Made by a program: the position numbers and the translations under genes
Assembly: GCA_029571215.1 (NCBI GenBank)
Contig: JAKPTE010000031.1
Location: forward strand, 1-48,749
Source of the DNA: Bacteroidota bacterium
GTDB lineage: Bacteria; Bacteroidota; Bacteroidia; Bacteroidales; JAAYUG01
Direction: 5' to 3'
DNA length: 48,749 nt
Shown here: one piece after another, positions 35,550-42,902 of the stretch
How the letters are laid out: each line of letters opens with the position of its first letter
Position numbering within the stretch: the first letter of the stretch is position 1
Notes under the pieces: generated by a model
Database searches by the model: none
Seen by the model: the letters and a program-made list of their open reading frames with translations, nothing else
Told to the model about the DNA's origin: nothing

Positions 35550-35570
35550 TTAAGGGGCATTGCCCCTTAA
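35550..35570. repeat. Perfect short palindrome
   Basis: TTAAGGGGCA (35550-35559), one central base, TGCCCCTTAA (35561-35570): 10-bp perfect arms. As a nearly loopless hairpin or cruciform it could be a terminator relic or a protein site. No T-tract follows it directly. Confidence 0.6.
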
Positions 35571-35600
35571 ACCCCAGTTACTTTCATGCCTTGATACACC

Positions 35601-35629
35601 CGACGAATGCATTGAACATGCATTCATCG
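35601..35629. repeat. Inverted repeat with 5-nt loop
   Basis: CGACGAATGCAT (35601-35612), loop TGAAC, ATGCATTCATCG (35618-35629) pair in 11 of 12 positions. There is no T-tract, so it is not a standard terminator. Function unknown. Confidence 0.6.
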
Positions 35630-35687
35630 CCCTTCAGTCCGAAGAATCATAGATCCAATCGGCCTGTAAGGTGATAGAACTGTTTTA

Positions 35688-35829
35688 AAAGTATCAATTT
35701 TTCATTTTTAATCGAGATACAAAATTTTAGATATCAATAAATCAGATGGTTGGTGCTTCCCGTAAACCATCTGATTTATTAAGTTTATTCATGGGGATGT
35801 CGAAAAACGTAGTTTTGAGACATCCCCAT
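35688..35829 (+). repeat. Dispersed two-hairpin repeat, copy 1
   Basis: A 142-nt element sharing sequence along its length with 41372-41511. Hairpin 1 has arms AATAAATCAGATGGTT (35736-35751) and its exact complement (35765-35780). Hairpin 2 has arms ATGGGGATGTC (35791-35801) and GACATCCCCAT (35819-35829), with an inner AAAAC/GTTTT pairing. The two copies differ at paired positions by compensatory changes. This copy lies 21 nt before the -7 box of the redoxin gene. Confidence 0.85.
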
Positions 35830-35849
35830 CAGGTTTAAACGAATTACAC

Positions 35850-35857
35850 TAATTTTG
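35850..35857 (+). promoter_or_regulatory. -7 promoter box of the redoxin gene
   Basis: TAatTTTG at 35850-35857 fits TAnnTTTG. It covers an in-frame TTG at 35855, which therefore cannot be the start; the ATG at 35879 follows by 21 nt. Confidence 0.55.
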
Positions 35858-35878
35858 AATGCAAAAGCACTTAGAAAA

Positions 35879-37009
35879 ATGAAAGCAGGATTCCTTTTTG
35901 TCACATGGCTTATTACCATTTTTATAACCAATCCGGCCAGAGCTGAAGAGCCCAAAACCCTGCCGATTGGTTCGGTTGCTCCCGATTTCAGCCTTCCCGG
36001 CATCGACGGCAAAACGTATTCACTTAACGATTTTCGCGATTCTGCCATTCTTGTCATTATCTTCACCGCCAACCATTGCCCTACAGCCCAGGCGTATGAG
36101 CAGAAAATTTTGGATCTTTACTATGATTTTGCTCCAAAGGGTGCTGCTTTTGTGCTGGTTTCCCCAAACAATCCGGATGCTCTTTGCCTGGAAGAACTGG
36201 GTTACAGCGACCTTGGCGACAGCTTCGAGGAAATGAAAATCCGTGCAGCCGAAAGGAATTTCCCCATGCCCTATCTCTATGACGGGGAAACACAGGAGAT
36301 GTCAAGAAAATACGGCCCCACGGCAACACCGCACGTCTTTATTTTTGATTCGTTTCGTAAGCTCCGTTATACAGGTCGTATTGACGATACCGAAAATCCT
36401 TACATAAAACCGAGCAAGGAAGATGCACGGGAAGCCCTCCAGTCCCTGCTGGAAGGGAACCCCGTTCCTGTTGAAAAGACAAAAACCTTCGGATGCTCCA
36501 TCAAGTGGGCAGAAAAAGCCGAGTGGAGAAAAAAACTGGATGCTGAGTGGAAAGCCAGGCCTGTGGTACTCAAAGATATTTCAGCTAACGGTATCAGCCA
36601 GCTTCTAAAGAATACCTCCGATAAATATATGCTGGTGAATGTATGGGCCACCTGGTGCGGACCTTGCATCGTGGAGCTTCCTGAACTCATAAAAATACAG
36701 AGAATGTACGGAAACAGGAATTTTTCTCTGGTGACCATCAGCGCTGATGCATTTAAGAACAAACCGCAAGTTCTCGCTTTCCTGAAGGAGAAGCATGCGG
36801 CTGTGCAAAATTATATATACAATGGTTCCGATAAATACAAGCTCATTGATGCAGTCGACAAAAACTGGTCAGGTGCTTTGCCCTATACAATGTTCATTGC
36901 TCCAGGCGGTGAAGTCCTTTATGCTTATCAGGGGGCCATCGATCCGTTGCAAGTGAAAAAACTGATTATCAGCAAGCTCGGCCGATACTATGCCGATGAC
37001 AGTCGGTAG
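35879..37009 (+). CDS. Exported double-thioredoxin-fold redoxin (PRX-like + TlpA-like)
   Basis: A protein of about 376 residues with a cleavable signal peptide (AGFLFVTWLITIFITNPARA). The first domain (about 30-185) is a peroxiredoxin-like fold of the PRX-like1 group (APDFSLPGIDGKTYSLNDF; FTANHCPTAQAYE, with a single Cys in NHCP). The second domain (about 225-370) is TlpA-like with an intact redox motif WATWCGPC. The likely role is thiol-disulfide exchange in the periplasm; the partner is unknown. The ATG at 35879 is favoured because the promoter -7 box covers the upstream in-frame TTG. Confidence 0.85.
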   Translation: MKAGFLFVTWLITIFITNPARAEEPKTLPIGSVAPDFSLPGIDGKTYSLNDFRDSAILVIIFTANHCPTAQAYEQKILDLYYDFAPKGAAFVLVSPNNPDALCLEELGYSDLGDSFEEMKIRAAERNFPMPYLYDGETQEMSRKYGPTATPHVFIFDSFRKLRYTGRIDDTENPYIKPSKEDAREALQSLLEGNPVPVEKTKTFGCSIKWAEKAEWRKKLDAEWKARPVVLKDISANGISQLLKNTSDKYMLVNVWATWCGPCIVELPELIKIQRMYGNRNFSLVTISADAFKNKPQVLAFLKEKHAAVQNYIYNGSDKYKLIDAVDKNWSGALPYTMFIAPGGEVLYAYQGAIDPLQVKKLIISKLGRYYADDSR

Positions 37010-37044
37010 AAGCGCCTCGTAAGTCATCCGCAACAAAAAAATTC

Positions 37045-37052
37045 TATTTTTG
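37045..37052 (+). promoter_or_regulatory. -7 promoter box of the transglutaminase gene
   Basis: TATTTTTG at 37045-37052 fits TAnnTTTG, about 90 nt before the ATG at 37141. It is part of an ACAAAAA/TTTTTGT inverted repeat. Confidence 0.4.
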
Positions 37053-37140
37053 TTTCCCCGGAAAAGGATATGCAGCTTGCCTCACCGGAAATTTCCATAA
37101 AGAGAAAATATTTTTTGTAATAAAATTCAATTTCTGAACT

Positions 37141-39795
37141 ATGCGAAAAGGACTTCTTCTTTTTATCGTTACAATGACATTTTTCTCGTGCGGAAGGCAC
37201 AAACTGATTACGAATCCTGAGCGTTTGCAGGATATGCAGAGAATGTTGCAGGTACAGAAGGAACTGACTTCCAAAAGCCTGATACCCATCTGGGATATTT
37301 TTCAGCAGAACTTGTCGACCGACGAACGGCAGGCTATGGAATTTCTTTATGCCTACATGCCTTTGAGCGATTTGGCCGACTACACGCCGGAGTTTTTCCT
37401 TTCCAATGTGCGGTATTCACTAAAAGCAAGAAAGGAAATGCCCTGGGGAACATCTATACCCGAGGATGTATTTCTGCATTTTGTTCTGCCGTTGCGGGTT
37501 AATAACGAAAACCTTGATAATTTCAGGGAACAGATGTACGATGAGATCAGGGCAAGGGTGAAGGGACTCGGGATGAAGGAAGCTGCTCTGGAAATCAACC
37601 ACTGGTGCCATGAAAAGGTGACGTATCGGGGAACCGATGACAGAACCAGTTCTCCTCTTGCTGCCATTTGCAAGGCTTTCGGGCGATGTGGCGAGGAATC
37701 AACCTTTACGGTTACCGCACTGCGTACGGCTGGAATACCCGCCCGGCAGGTCTATACACCCAGGTGGGCGCATACCGACGATAACCATGCCTGGGTGGAA
37801 GTGTGGATTGACGGGAAATGGTACTATCTGGGTGCCTGCGAACCCGATGTGGATCTTAACATGGGATGGTTCACAGAACCTTCTTCCCGTGTCATGCTTG
37901 TCCATACACGAACCTATGGTCGCTACTTCGGCGATGAACCGGTTCTTACCGCTGCAGACCGATTTTCAGAGCTGAACCTGACCTCGCACTATACCCCAAC
38001 AAAAAAAGTTAACGTACTGGTGAAAAATCCTGACGGAACACCGGCTGACAGCGCCAGAGTGGAATACCAGCTATACAATTATGCCGAGTTATATCCTATA
38101 GCCACGAATTATACTGATAAATACGGATTATCAGACTTCCTTACCGGCATGGGTGACCTGGTGGTATGGACGGCAAAAAACGGGATGTTTGCCTGGAAAA
38201 AACTCAGCGTGCCGTCAACCGATACACTCGTGCTGGTTTTAGGGGCCACTTACTATCCGGGGCTTTCCGATTCGTTTGACCTTGTTCCCCCTCCGGTTAA
38301 AAAAGCTGAAAAAAACGTCCCTGAAGAGCTACGAAAGCAAAATACATTGCGGCTGGCAAAAGAGGATTCCATTCGAAATGCCTATTGCAGTACATTTAAA
38401 GACTCTGCCTGGATTGATTCGTTTGCGGCTCAGCATAAACTCCGCGCAGAAGAAATCATGCCGTTTATAACGAAAAGTTACGGAAACTGGGAAGTAATAA
38501 CATCGTTCATAGAAAAACACTGCGGGTCGCAAAGCGAAATGATGGAGCGGTTGCTTTCCCAATTGTCCGACAAAGACTTTGCCGATGTGAAGGAACAGAC
38601 GTTAACCGACCATCTGGCCGGGGTTACCGGCCTGAAACAAACCGTTGAAGGTCTTCCAAAGGAAATTTTCGACCGGTATATCCTCTCGCCACGAATTGCC
38701 AATGAAATGCTGAGCCCGTGGAGGGGTTTTCTTCTGTCATCCTTTGGTGCCGAAATGGGAAATAATATCCGCAAGGATATTTCTGTGCTTACCAACTGGA
38801 TCAATGAAAACCTCACAGTGGACGAAACGGCCAACAAGCATTCCCGTGCACCATTGACACCTGCAGGGGTATATAAGCTCAAAGTTGCAGATCCATTGTC
38901 ACGTGATATATTCTTTGTTGCCGTGTGCCGCACGTTCGGCATACCGGCCCGGCTGAATCCTGAAACAAGGTTCCCCGAATATTACAGTGACGGAAAATGG
39001 GTAAGGGTTGGTTTCGGACCTGAGAAGGAGAATGTTGTTGCGAAAGGATTTCTGAAATTCGTCAACAGGAACAATGGATTTATACCAATGTATTACAAGC
39101 ACTATACCACCGGAATCCTGCGGAACGGTTTCTTCCGTACCCTTGAATTTCCAGAAGGGGCCACCTTAACAGAAAACAAATTGCCGGCTGAAGTGGATGC
39201 CGGCACCTATTTGCTGGTAACCGGTAACCGGATGAATGAAGGATCGGTTCTTTGCCGGATCAGTTTCTTTGAGGTTTATCCGGGAAAAGTGTCGGTAGTT
39301 CCTGTTGAAGTACGGAAACAGACAGCAAAGCTTGTAATTGCCGGGAAGCTCGATCCGGCCGGCTTCGAACTGCAGTCTGCTTCGGGAAAGAAGGAAAAAC
39401 TCGTCAGCTGGCTCAAAGGCCGGGTGAATGCATTGGTCATCCTGGAACCCGACAAGGAACCATCGAAACACGTGCTGCATGATATCGGGCAGGTTGTTGA
39501 GAAATTCAACCGATGGAACGGGAGTGTGGTATTTGTTGTACCTGCTGAGAACAGGGGGCAAACAGGGGTGCTGGCAACCTATCAGTTGCCTGAAAAATCA
39601 TTTACCGGAATCGATACTTACGGAGCCCTGATCAGGGAACTTTCAAAACTGGCGGGACATGATATAAAGGATAATCTCCCTCTGGTTACCCTGTGCAGTG
39701 AGAATGGAGAAATTGTTATCGTTTCTGAAGGTTATCTGATTGAAACAGGAGAGCGTATACTGAAAACAGCAGACCAGTTCTCAAAAGAAAAATAG
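37141..39795 (+). CDS. Transglutaminase-like lipoprotein with degenerate second domain
   Basis: An 884-residue exported lipoprotein (lipobox FFSC). Residues of about 130-250 are a transglutaminase core with Cys 183 in GRCGEES, His 216 in DDNHAWVEVW and Asp 236 in GACEPD, the expected triad. A beta-sandwich follows (VLVKNPDGTPADSARVEYQ). Residues of about 540-640 repeat the core fold (DIFFVAVCRTFGIPARLNPE, compare TVTALRTAGIPARQV) but lack the catalytic Cys, which aligns with Pro, and the His. A C-terminal 200-residue alpha/beta region follows. A protease or cross-linking role on surface proteins or peptides is possible; the substrate is unknown. Confidence 0.85.
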   Translation: MRKGLLLFIVTMTFFSCGRHKLITNPERLQDMQRMLQVQKELTSKSLIPIWDIFQQNLSTDERQAMEFLYAYMPLSDLADYTPEFFLSNVRYSLKARKEMPWGTSIPEDVFLHFVLPLRVNNENLDNFREQMYDEIRARVKGLGMKEAALEINHWCHEKVTYRGTDDRTSSPLAAICKAFGRCGEESTFTVTALRTAGIPARQVYTPRWAHTDDNHAWVEVWIDGKWYYLGACEPDVDLNMGWFTEPSSRVMLVHTRTYGRYFGDEPVLTAADRFSELNLTSHYTPTKKVNVLVKNPDGTPADSARVEYQLYNYAELYPIATNYTDKYGLSDFLTGMGDLVVWTAKNGMFAWKKLSVPSTDTLVLVLGATYYPGLSDSFDLVPPPVKKAEKNVPEELRKQNTLRLAKEDSIRNAYCSTFKDSAWIDSFAAQHKLRAEEIMPFITKSYGNWEVITSFIEKHCGSQSEMMERLLSQLSDKDFADVKEQTLTDHLAGVTGLKQTVEGLPKEIFDRYILSPRIANEMLSPWRGFLLSSFGAEMGNNIRKDISVLTNWINENLTVDETANKHSRAPLTPAGVYKLKVADPLSRDIFFVAVCRTFGIPARLNPETRFPEYYSDGKWVRVGFGPEKENVVAKGFLKFVNRNNGFIPMYYKHYTTGILRNGFFRTLEFPEGATLTENKLPAEVDAGTYLLVTGNRMNEGSVLCRISFFEVYPGKVSVVPVEVRKQTAKLVIAGKLDPAGFELQSASGKKEKLVSWLKGRVNALVILEPDKEPSKHVLHDIGQVVEKFNRWNGSVVFVVPAENRGQTGVLATYQLPEKSFTGIDTYGALIRELSKLAGHDIKDNLPLVTLCSENGEIVIVSEGYLIETGERILKTADQFSKEK

Positions 39796-39796
39796 G

Positions 39797-40756
39797 TCAG
39801 CGGTTGTTTTGTTGATCCATTTCTTTGCGCATAAGATCGCGGATCTGTTTCCAGGTAACAAGAGTTATGTGGTTGTCTTTCAGTATTTTTTGAAATTCAG
39901 GGCTCAGCACCAGGTTGAGGTCGTTTTGTCTCCAGGTTGATCCAAAATCGGGGTGATCGATGGCTATGGCCTTCATTTCTTCGTTGTCATACGAAAGATG
40001 GACAATCAGTTCGTTCAGTCCCGGCTTCATACTTTGCACCATCTGCCGATAGGCTTCAGTCCAGTTATTGTCTTTTGGCCAGGCGTCCAGCATCTGGAGG
40101 TTATCTACCATGGTGAAATAAGGAGGAATTTTTTCAAGGAATTGCGGGGCGTACATTTTGATCATCTGAGAAGGAATCAGGATGGGAAGCCGGTATTCCA
40201 TGGCGAGTTTCAGGGCGGTTTCGAACAGGTCGGGTCGGGCAAGAATAGTGCCCATATGGTTGTCGATGTGGGTTGGGTCAATGCCGAAAGCAATGGCCCT
40301 GTCGATCTGGGCGCGAAGTTCCTTTTCTACCTCATCGGCCCTGGCGTGCTGTGCAAAGGGGGCAACTTCATGATAAAAATATCCATTGGTGTCGATCAGA
40401 CTTGGGATTTGGGGAGAAGGAAGTACCCCGTCCCACTTGTAAAATTTCCATTCGGCGGTCAGAGTTGTATGGATGCCAACGTCCAGACCAGGGTGATGTT
40501 TCACATAATCGGCAATTTCAGGGAACCACGGACAGGGAACCATGATACTGCCGGAAGTGACACCTCCTGCTTCAAAGGCTTTAATAACGGCCATATTGGT
40601 CGAATGCGACAGGCCCATGTCGTCGGCATGAATGATCAACAGCCGGGCATCGGCCGGGTAACCGAGTCGTTCGGCAAGCGTCTTCTGAGACTGGCTAAAG
40701 CCATTAGAAAGAAAAATCATGCTCATTAAAAAGGCTGTGAAAATTCGCGGTTTCAT
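39797..40756 (-). CDS. YdjC/ChbG-type carbohydrate deacetylase, exported
   Basis: A 319-residue protein with a signal peptide (IFTAFLMSMIFLSNGFS). YdjC-family motifs are present: IHADDMGLSHSTN (metal-binding Asp), LDVGIHTTLTAEW (His) and THIDNHMGT (His). E. coli ChbG removes one acetyl group from chitobiose; here the export signal suggests a periplasmic sugar or glycan substrate. The ATG at 40756 is preferred over an upstream in-frame ATG at 40804, because the signal peptide begins there. It is convergent with the transglutaminase gene with one base between stops. Confidence 0.87.
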   Translation of the reverse strand: MKPRIFTAFLMSMIFLSNGFSQSQKTLAERLGYPADARLLIIHADDMGLSHSTNMAVIKAFEAGGVTSGSIMVPCPWFPEIADYVKHHPGLDVGIHTTLTAEWKFYKWDGVLPSPQIPSLIDTNGYFYHEVAPFAQHARADEVEKELRAQIDRAIAFGIDPTHIDNHMGTILARPDLFETALKLAMEYRLPILIPSQMIKMYAPQFLEKIPPYFTMVDNLQMLDAWPKDNNWTEAYRQMVQSMKPGLNELIVHLSYDNEEMKAIAIDHPDFGSTWRQNDLNLVLSPEFQKILKDNHITLVTWKQIRDLMRKEMDQQNNR

Positions 40757-41080
40757 AGTGTTTATTTTGAATAACCAGGATTCTTCTGATGTGGAATGAT
40801 ACAACGGTTCATCCCTGCTAAGGTAGAAAAAACTATGAATTGATGGGCAATGAACCTTGGTCAGTTTGTTGTTTACAGAGGATATCGCTCAGATCAGTAC
40901 GTAGGAGAAAGAAAGAATGGTTTTTAGAAGGCATTCCTGCTATCTTGGTGTGCAGGAAAGCATTGCCATAAAGTTCCGGTTCTTAAACAGGCAGTTTTTT
41001 GTAAAAAAAGCCGGTACAAACCGACTAATGAAGAATTTATTGAGTATCGGATACTAAGCAGAAAAGTGTACCCGGTAATG
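40757..41080. other. Intergenic region between deacetylase and tRNA-Val(UAC)
   Basis: A 324-nt stretch without a supported gene. It contains an inverted repeat TTCCTGC...GCAGGAA at about 40944-40969, and a 46-codon ATG frame (40917-41057, plus strand) after a GGAGAAAG sequence. That frame encodes a basic peptide with no recognisable motif. Confidence 0.45.
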
Positions 41081-41155
41081 TGGGCGCTATAAGATTCGAA
41101 CTTATGACCCCCTGCTTGTAAGGCAGGTGCTCTGAACCAACTGAGCTAAGCGCCC
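41081..41155 (-). tRNA. tRNA-Val (anticodon UAC)
   Basis: On the minus strand a full cloverleaf: acceptor GGGCGCT/AGCGCCC, D-arm GCTC...GAGC, anticodon stem CCTGC/GCAGG with loop CTTACAA (anticodon TAC in DNA), T-arm ATAAG TTCGAAT CTTAT, discriminator A at 41081. The CCA end is not encoded. Confidence 0.97.
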
Positions 41156-41177
41156 GGTGACCCCTGAAAAGGGAGTG

Positions 41178-41208
41178 CAAATATAAACGGCATTTTTATT
41201 TCTGCAAA
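41178..41208 (-). promoter_or_regulatory. Promoter of tRNA-Val(UAC)
   Basis: On the minus strand a TTTTG -33 ending at 41205 is followed after 19 nt by TATATTTG at 41185-41178. The tRNA 5' end is 22 nt further on. Confidence 0.65.
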
Positions 41209-41251
41209 ATTTTTTTCAGGAAATTACTCCATGCTATTCGGTGAACTTTTT

Positions 41252-41259
41252 TATCTTTG
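41252..41259 (+). promoter_or_regulatory. -7 promoter box of tRNA-Val(CAC)
   Basis: TATCTTTG at 41252-41259 fits TAnnTTTG and lies 13 nt before the tRNA 5' end. No clear -33 element is seen. Confidence 0.55.
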
Positions 41260-41272
41260 CGCACTGTTGCAA

Positions 41273-41347
41273 GGGCTGTTAGCTCAGTTGGTTCAGAGCG
41301 CATGCTTCACACGCATGAGGTCGCTGGTTCGAATCCTGCACAGCCCA
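41273..41347 (+). tRNA. tRNA-Val (anticodon CAC)
   Basis: Cloverleaf: acceptor GGGCTGT/ACAGCCC, D-arm GCTC...GAGC, anticodon stem CATGC/GCATG with loop TTCACAC (anticodon CAC), T-arm GCTGG TTCGAAT CCTGC with one U-U mismatch in the stem, discriminator A at 41347. No CCA is encoded. It is divergent from tRNA-Val(UAC). A GGCTGT at 41362-41367, after a run of nine A, repeats part of the 5' acceptor strand. Confidence 0.94.
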
Positions 41348-41371
41348 CAGACAAAAAAAAAGGCTGTCCTT

Positions 41372-41511
41372 AAAGTATCTATCTTTCATTTTGAATCTAA
41401 ATTCAAAATTTTAATTATTAATAAATCAGCTGGTTGGCGTATACCGCTAACCAGCTGATTTATTAAATTTTTAAGGGGATGTCGAAAAACGAAGGTTTGA
41501 GACATCCCCTT
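41372..41511 (+). repeat. Dispersed two-hairpin repeat, copy 2
   Basis: A 140-nt element matching 35688-35829. Hairpin 1 spans 41418-41466: an 18-bp perfect stem (TTAATAAATCAGCTGGTT at 41418-41435) extended by G-U, G-C, C-G and G-C pairs to a 5-nt loop TATAC. Hairpin 2 has arms AAGGGGATGTC (41473-41483) and GACATCCCCTT (41501-41511) followed by TTTAA, so this copy could also end transcription. It lies between tRNA-Val(CAC) and the convergent oxidoreductase gene. Confidence 0.87.
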
Positions 41512-41523
41512 TTTAATTGTTTT

Positions 41524-42876
41524 TCAACTCTTTATCGTCCGCGACGTTTCATCCCAGAAGACGGTTTTTTGACGGAAGTAGGATTCGTTGGCCATGTGGC
41601 AGGCGATGGCGGCATGGTTTCCGAACACGGCATCTTCCACAACCGGTTTTCTGGTTTTTACTGCTTCAAAGAAAGCCAGCAGGTGGGGTTTCATATCATC
41701 GTAGTCGTGTCCGCGAAAAACTACTTCGTCATAGAGTGGTTCTTTTCCAGGTTTGGGAGCATTCTGGGCATACCATTGTGCTTCATATTCGGCCCTCATT
41801 GATGATGGAAATCCGGCTGCGTAGTAACTGGGAGCAAGGTCGATACCGGGCTGGGGAGCGTACCGGAGGCTGAACTCACCCAGATCGAGGATTCCTTTAG
41901 GTCCCATAAATCTCGCCAGTTCCTGGGTTTCGGTACCCAGTCCGAGTCTTACGTAAACGGGAATTCCGTGGTAGTCGAAAAGAACTGTATGCAGGTCGGG
42001 CATATTGCGCCCGTCCTTCCAGCGGAAGATGCCTCCCAGGGATGAAGCCGAACGGGGAACTTCGTTCCATCCGAGGGTAAACAACATGCCACTGATGAGG
42101 TGTACCATCAGGTCACCGGCAACGCCTGTTCCGTATTCTTTCCAGCATCTCCAGCGGGCAAAGCGGTAAGGATCGAAAGGTATTTTTGGAGCGCCGTCCA
42201 GCCAGGTGTCCCAGTCGAGAGTTTGCGGCGAAAGGTCAGGCGGAGGAGGATACTGCCATGCGCCGGTGGGATCATTTCTTCCGAGGGTGAGTTCAATCAT
42301 GGACACTTCGCCAATAGCACCGTTTTGATACATTTGGCGTGCTTTGGCGCATAGTGTAGAGCTCACACGCTGCGAACCCACCATAACTATCCGGTTGTTC
42401 CTGCGGGCTGCTTCGACCATATCGAATCCGTCAGATACCGTATGCGACATTGGTTTTTCAATATACACATCCTTTCCGGCGTCGCAGGCGTCGACTACTA
42501 TTTTCCGGTGCCAGTGATCCGGAACGGCAGCAATGATGCAGTCAATATCTTTGCGATCAAGAATTTTCCGGTAATCGCGTGTAGTGAAAAGAGACGGATT
42601 GCCGGTAATCTCCTTGGCAAGAGTATGGCGGCCGTCATACAGATCGGCTGCTGCCACACACTCCATGCCGGGAAGGCTGACAGCATTAGCCAGCAAACCC
42701 GAACCCTGCATGCCTACGCCAATGATTCCGAACCGCAGGCGGTCACCAGGAGGGACTTTGCGGGTGGTAAATTCTGATGGTTCAGCTTTCAGTTGTATGC
42801 TGCCGGCAGCGACAAGTCCTCCGACAGCGGCCGTTCCGGTTTGCAGAAACCGGCGGCGGGATACTTTGGTTTTCAT
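41524..42876 (-). CDS. Gfo/Idh/MocA family oxidoreductase with Tat signal
   Basis: A 450-residue NAD(P)-dependent sugar oxidoreductase. The N-terminus has a twin-arginine signal (SRRRFLQTG) followed by a hydrophobic Gly-rich stretch, so it is exported folded with its cofactor. The Rossmann domain begins FGIIGVGMQGSGLL; YIEKPMSHTV holds the conserved EKP lysine, and the C-terminal half is the usual substrate domain. It is the last gene of a minus-strand trio, 26 nt after the DUF1080 gene. Oxidation at sugar C3 is inferred from that neighbour. Confidence 0.9.
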   Translation of the reverse strand: MKTKVSRRRFLQTGTAAVGGLVAAGSIQLKAEPSEFTTRKVPPGDRLRFGIIGVGMQGSGLLANAVSLPGMECVAAADLYDGRHTLAKEITGNPSLFTTRDYRKILDRKDIDCIIAAVPDHWHRKIVVDACDAGKDVYIEKPMSHTVSDGFDMVEAARRNNRIVMVGSQRVSSTLCAKARQMYQNGAIGEVSMIELTLGRNDPTGAWQYPPPPDLSPQTLDWDTWLDGAPKIPFDPYRFARWRCWKEYGTGVAGDLMVHLISGMLFTLGWNEVPRSASSLGGIFRWKDGRNMPDLHTVLFDYHGIPVYVRLGLGTETQELARFMGPKGILDLGEFSLRYAPQPGIDLAPSYYAAGFPSSMRAEYEAQWYAQNAPKPGKEPLYDEVVFRGHDYDDMKPHLLAFFEAVKTRKPVVEDAVFGNHAAIACHMANESYFRQKTVFWDETSRTIKS

Positions 42877-42902
42877 ACATTTTGGATTAGCAGGTTAGGA
42901 AA

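Larger units (their letters stand above)
35267..35878. other. Gene-free intergenic region rich in hairpins and short repeats
   Basis: A stretch of about 610 nt with no supportable gene. It contains CTGTG/CACAG repeats at about 35330-35500 in both orientations (for example CACAGATT at 35395-35402 against AATCTGTG at 35445-35452), a perfect palindrome at 35550-35570, a 12-bp inverted repeat at 35601-35629, the two-hairpin repeat at 35688-35829 and the promoter of the next gene. Confidence 0.7.

Noticed and set aside
40917-41057. 46-codon plus-strand frame after a GGAGAAAG sequence
   Set aside because: Short, basic and without similarity; such frames occur by chance. Listed only within the intergenic entry.
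35688-41511. The two hairpin repeats as ends of a composite transposon or CRISPR units
   Set aside because: Both copies have the same orientation, no transposase lies between them, the enclosed genes look native, and there is no spacer array.
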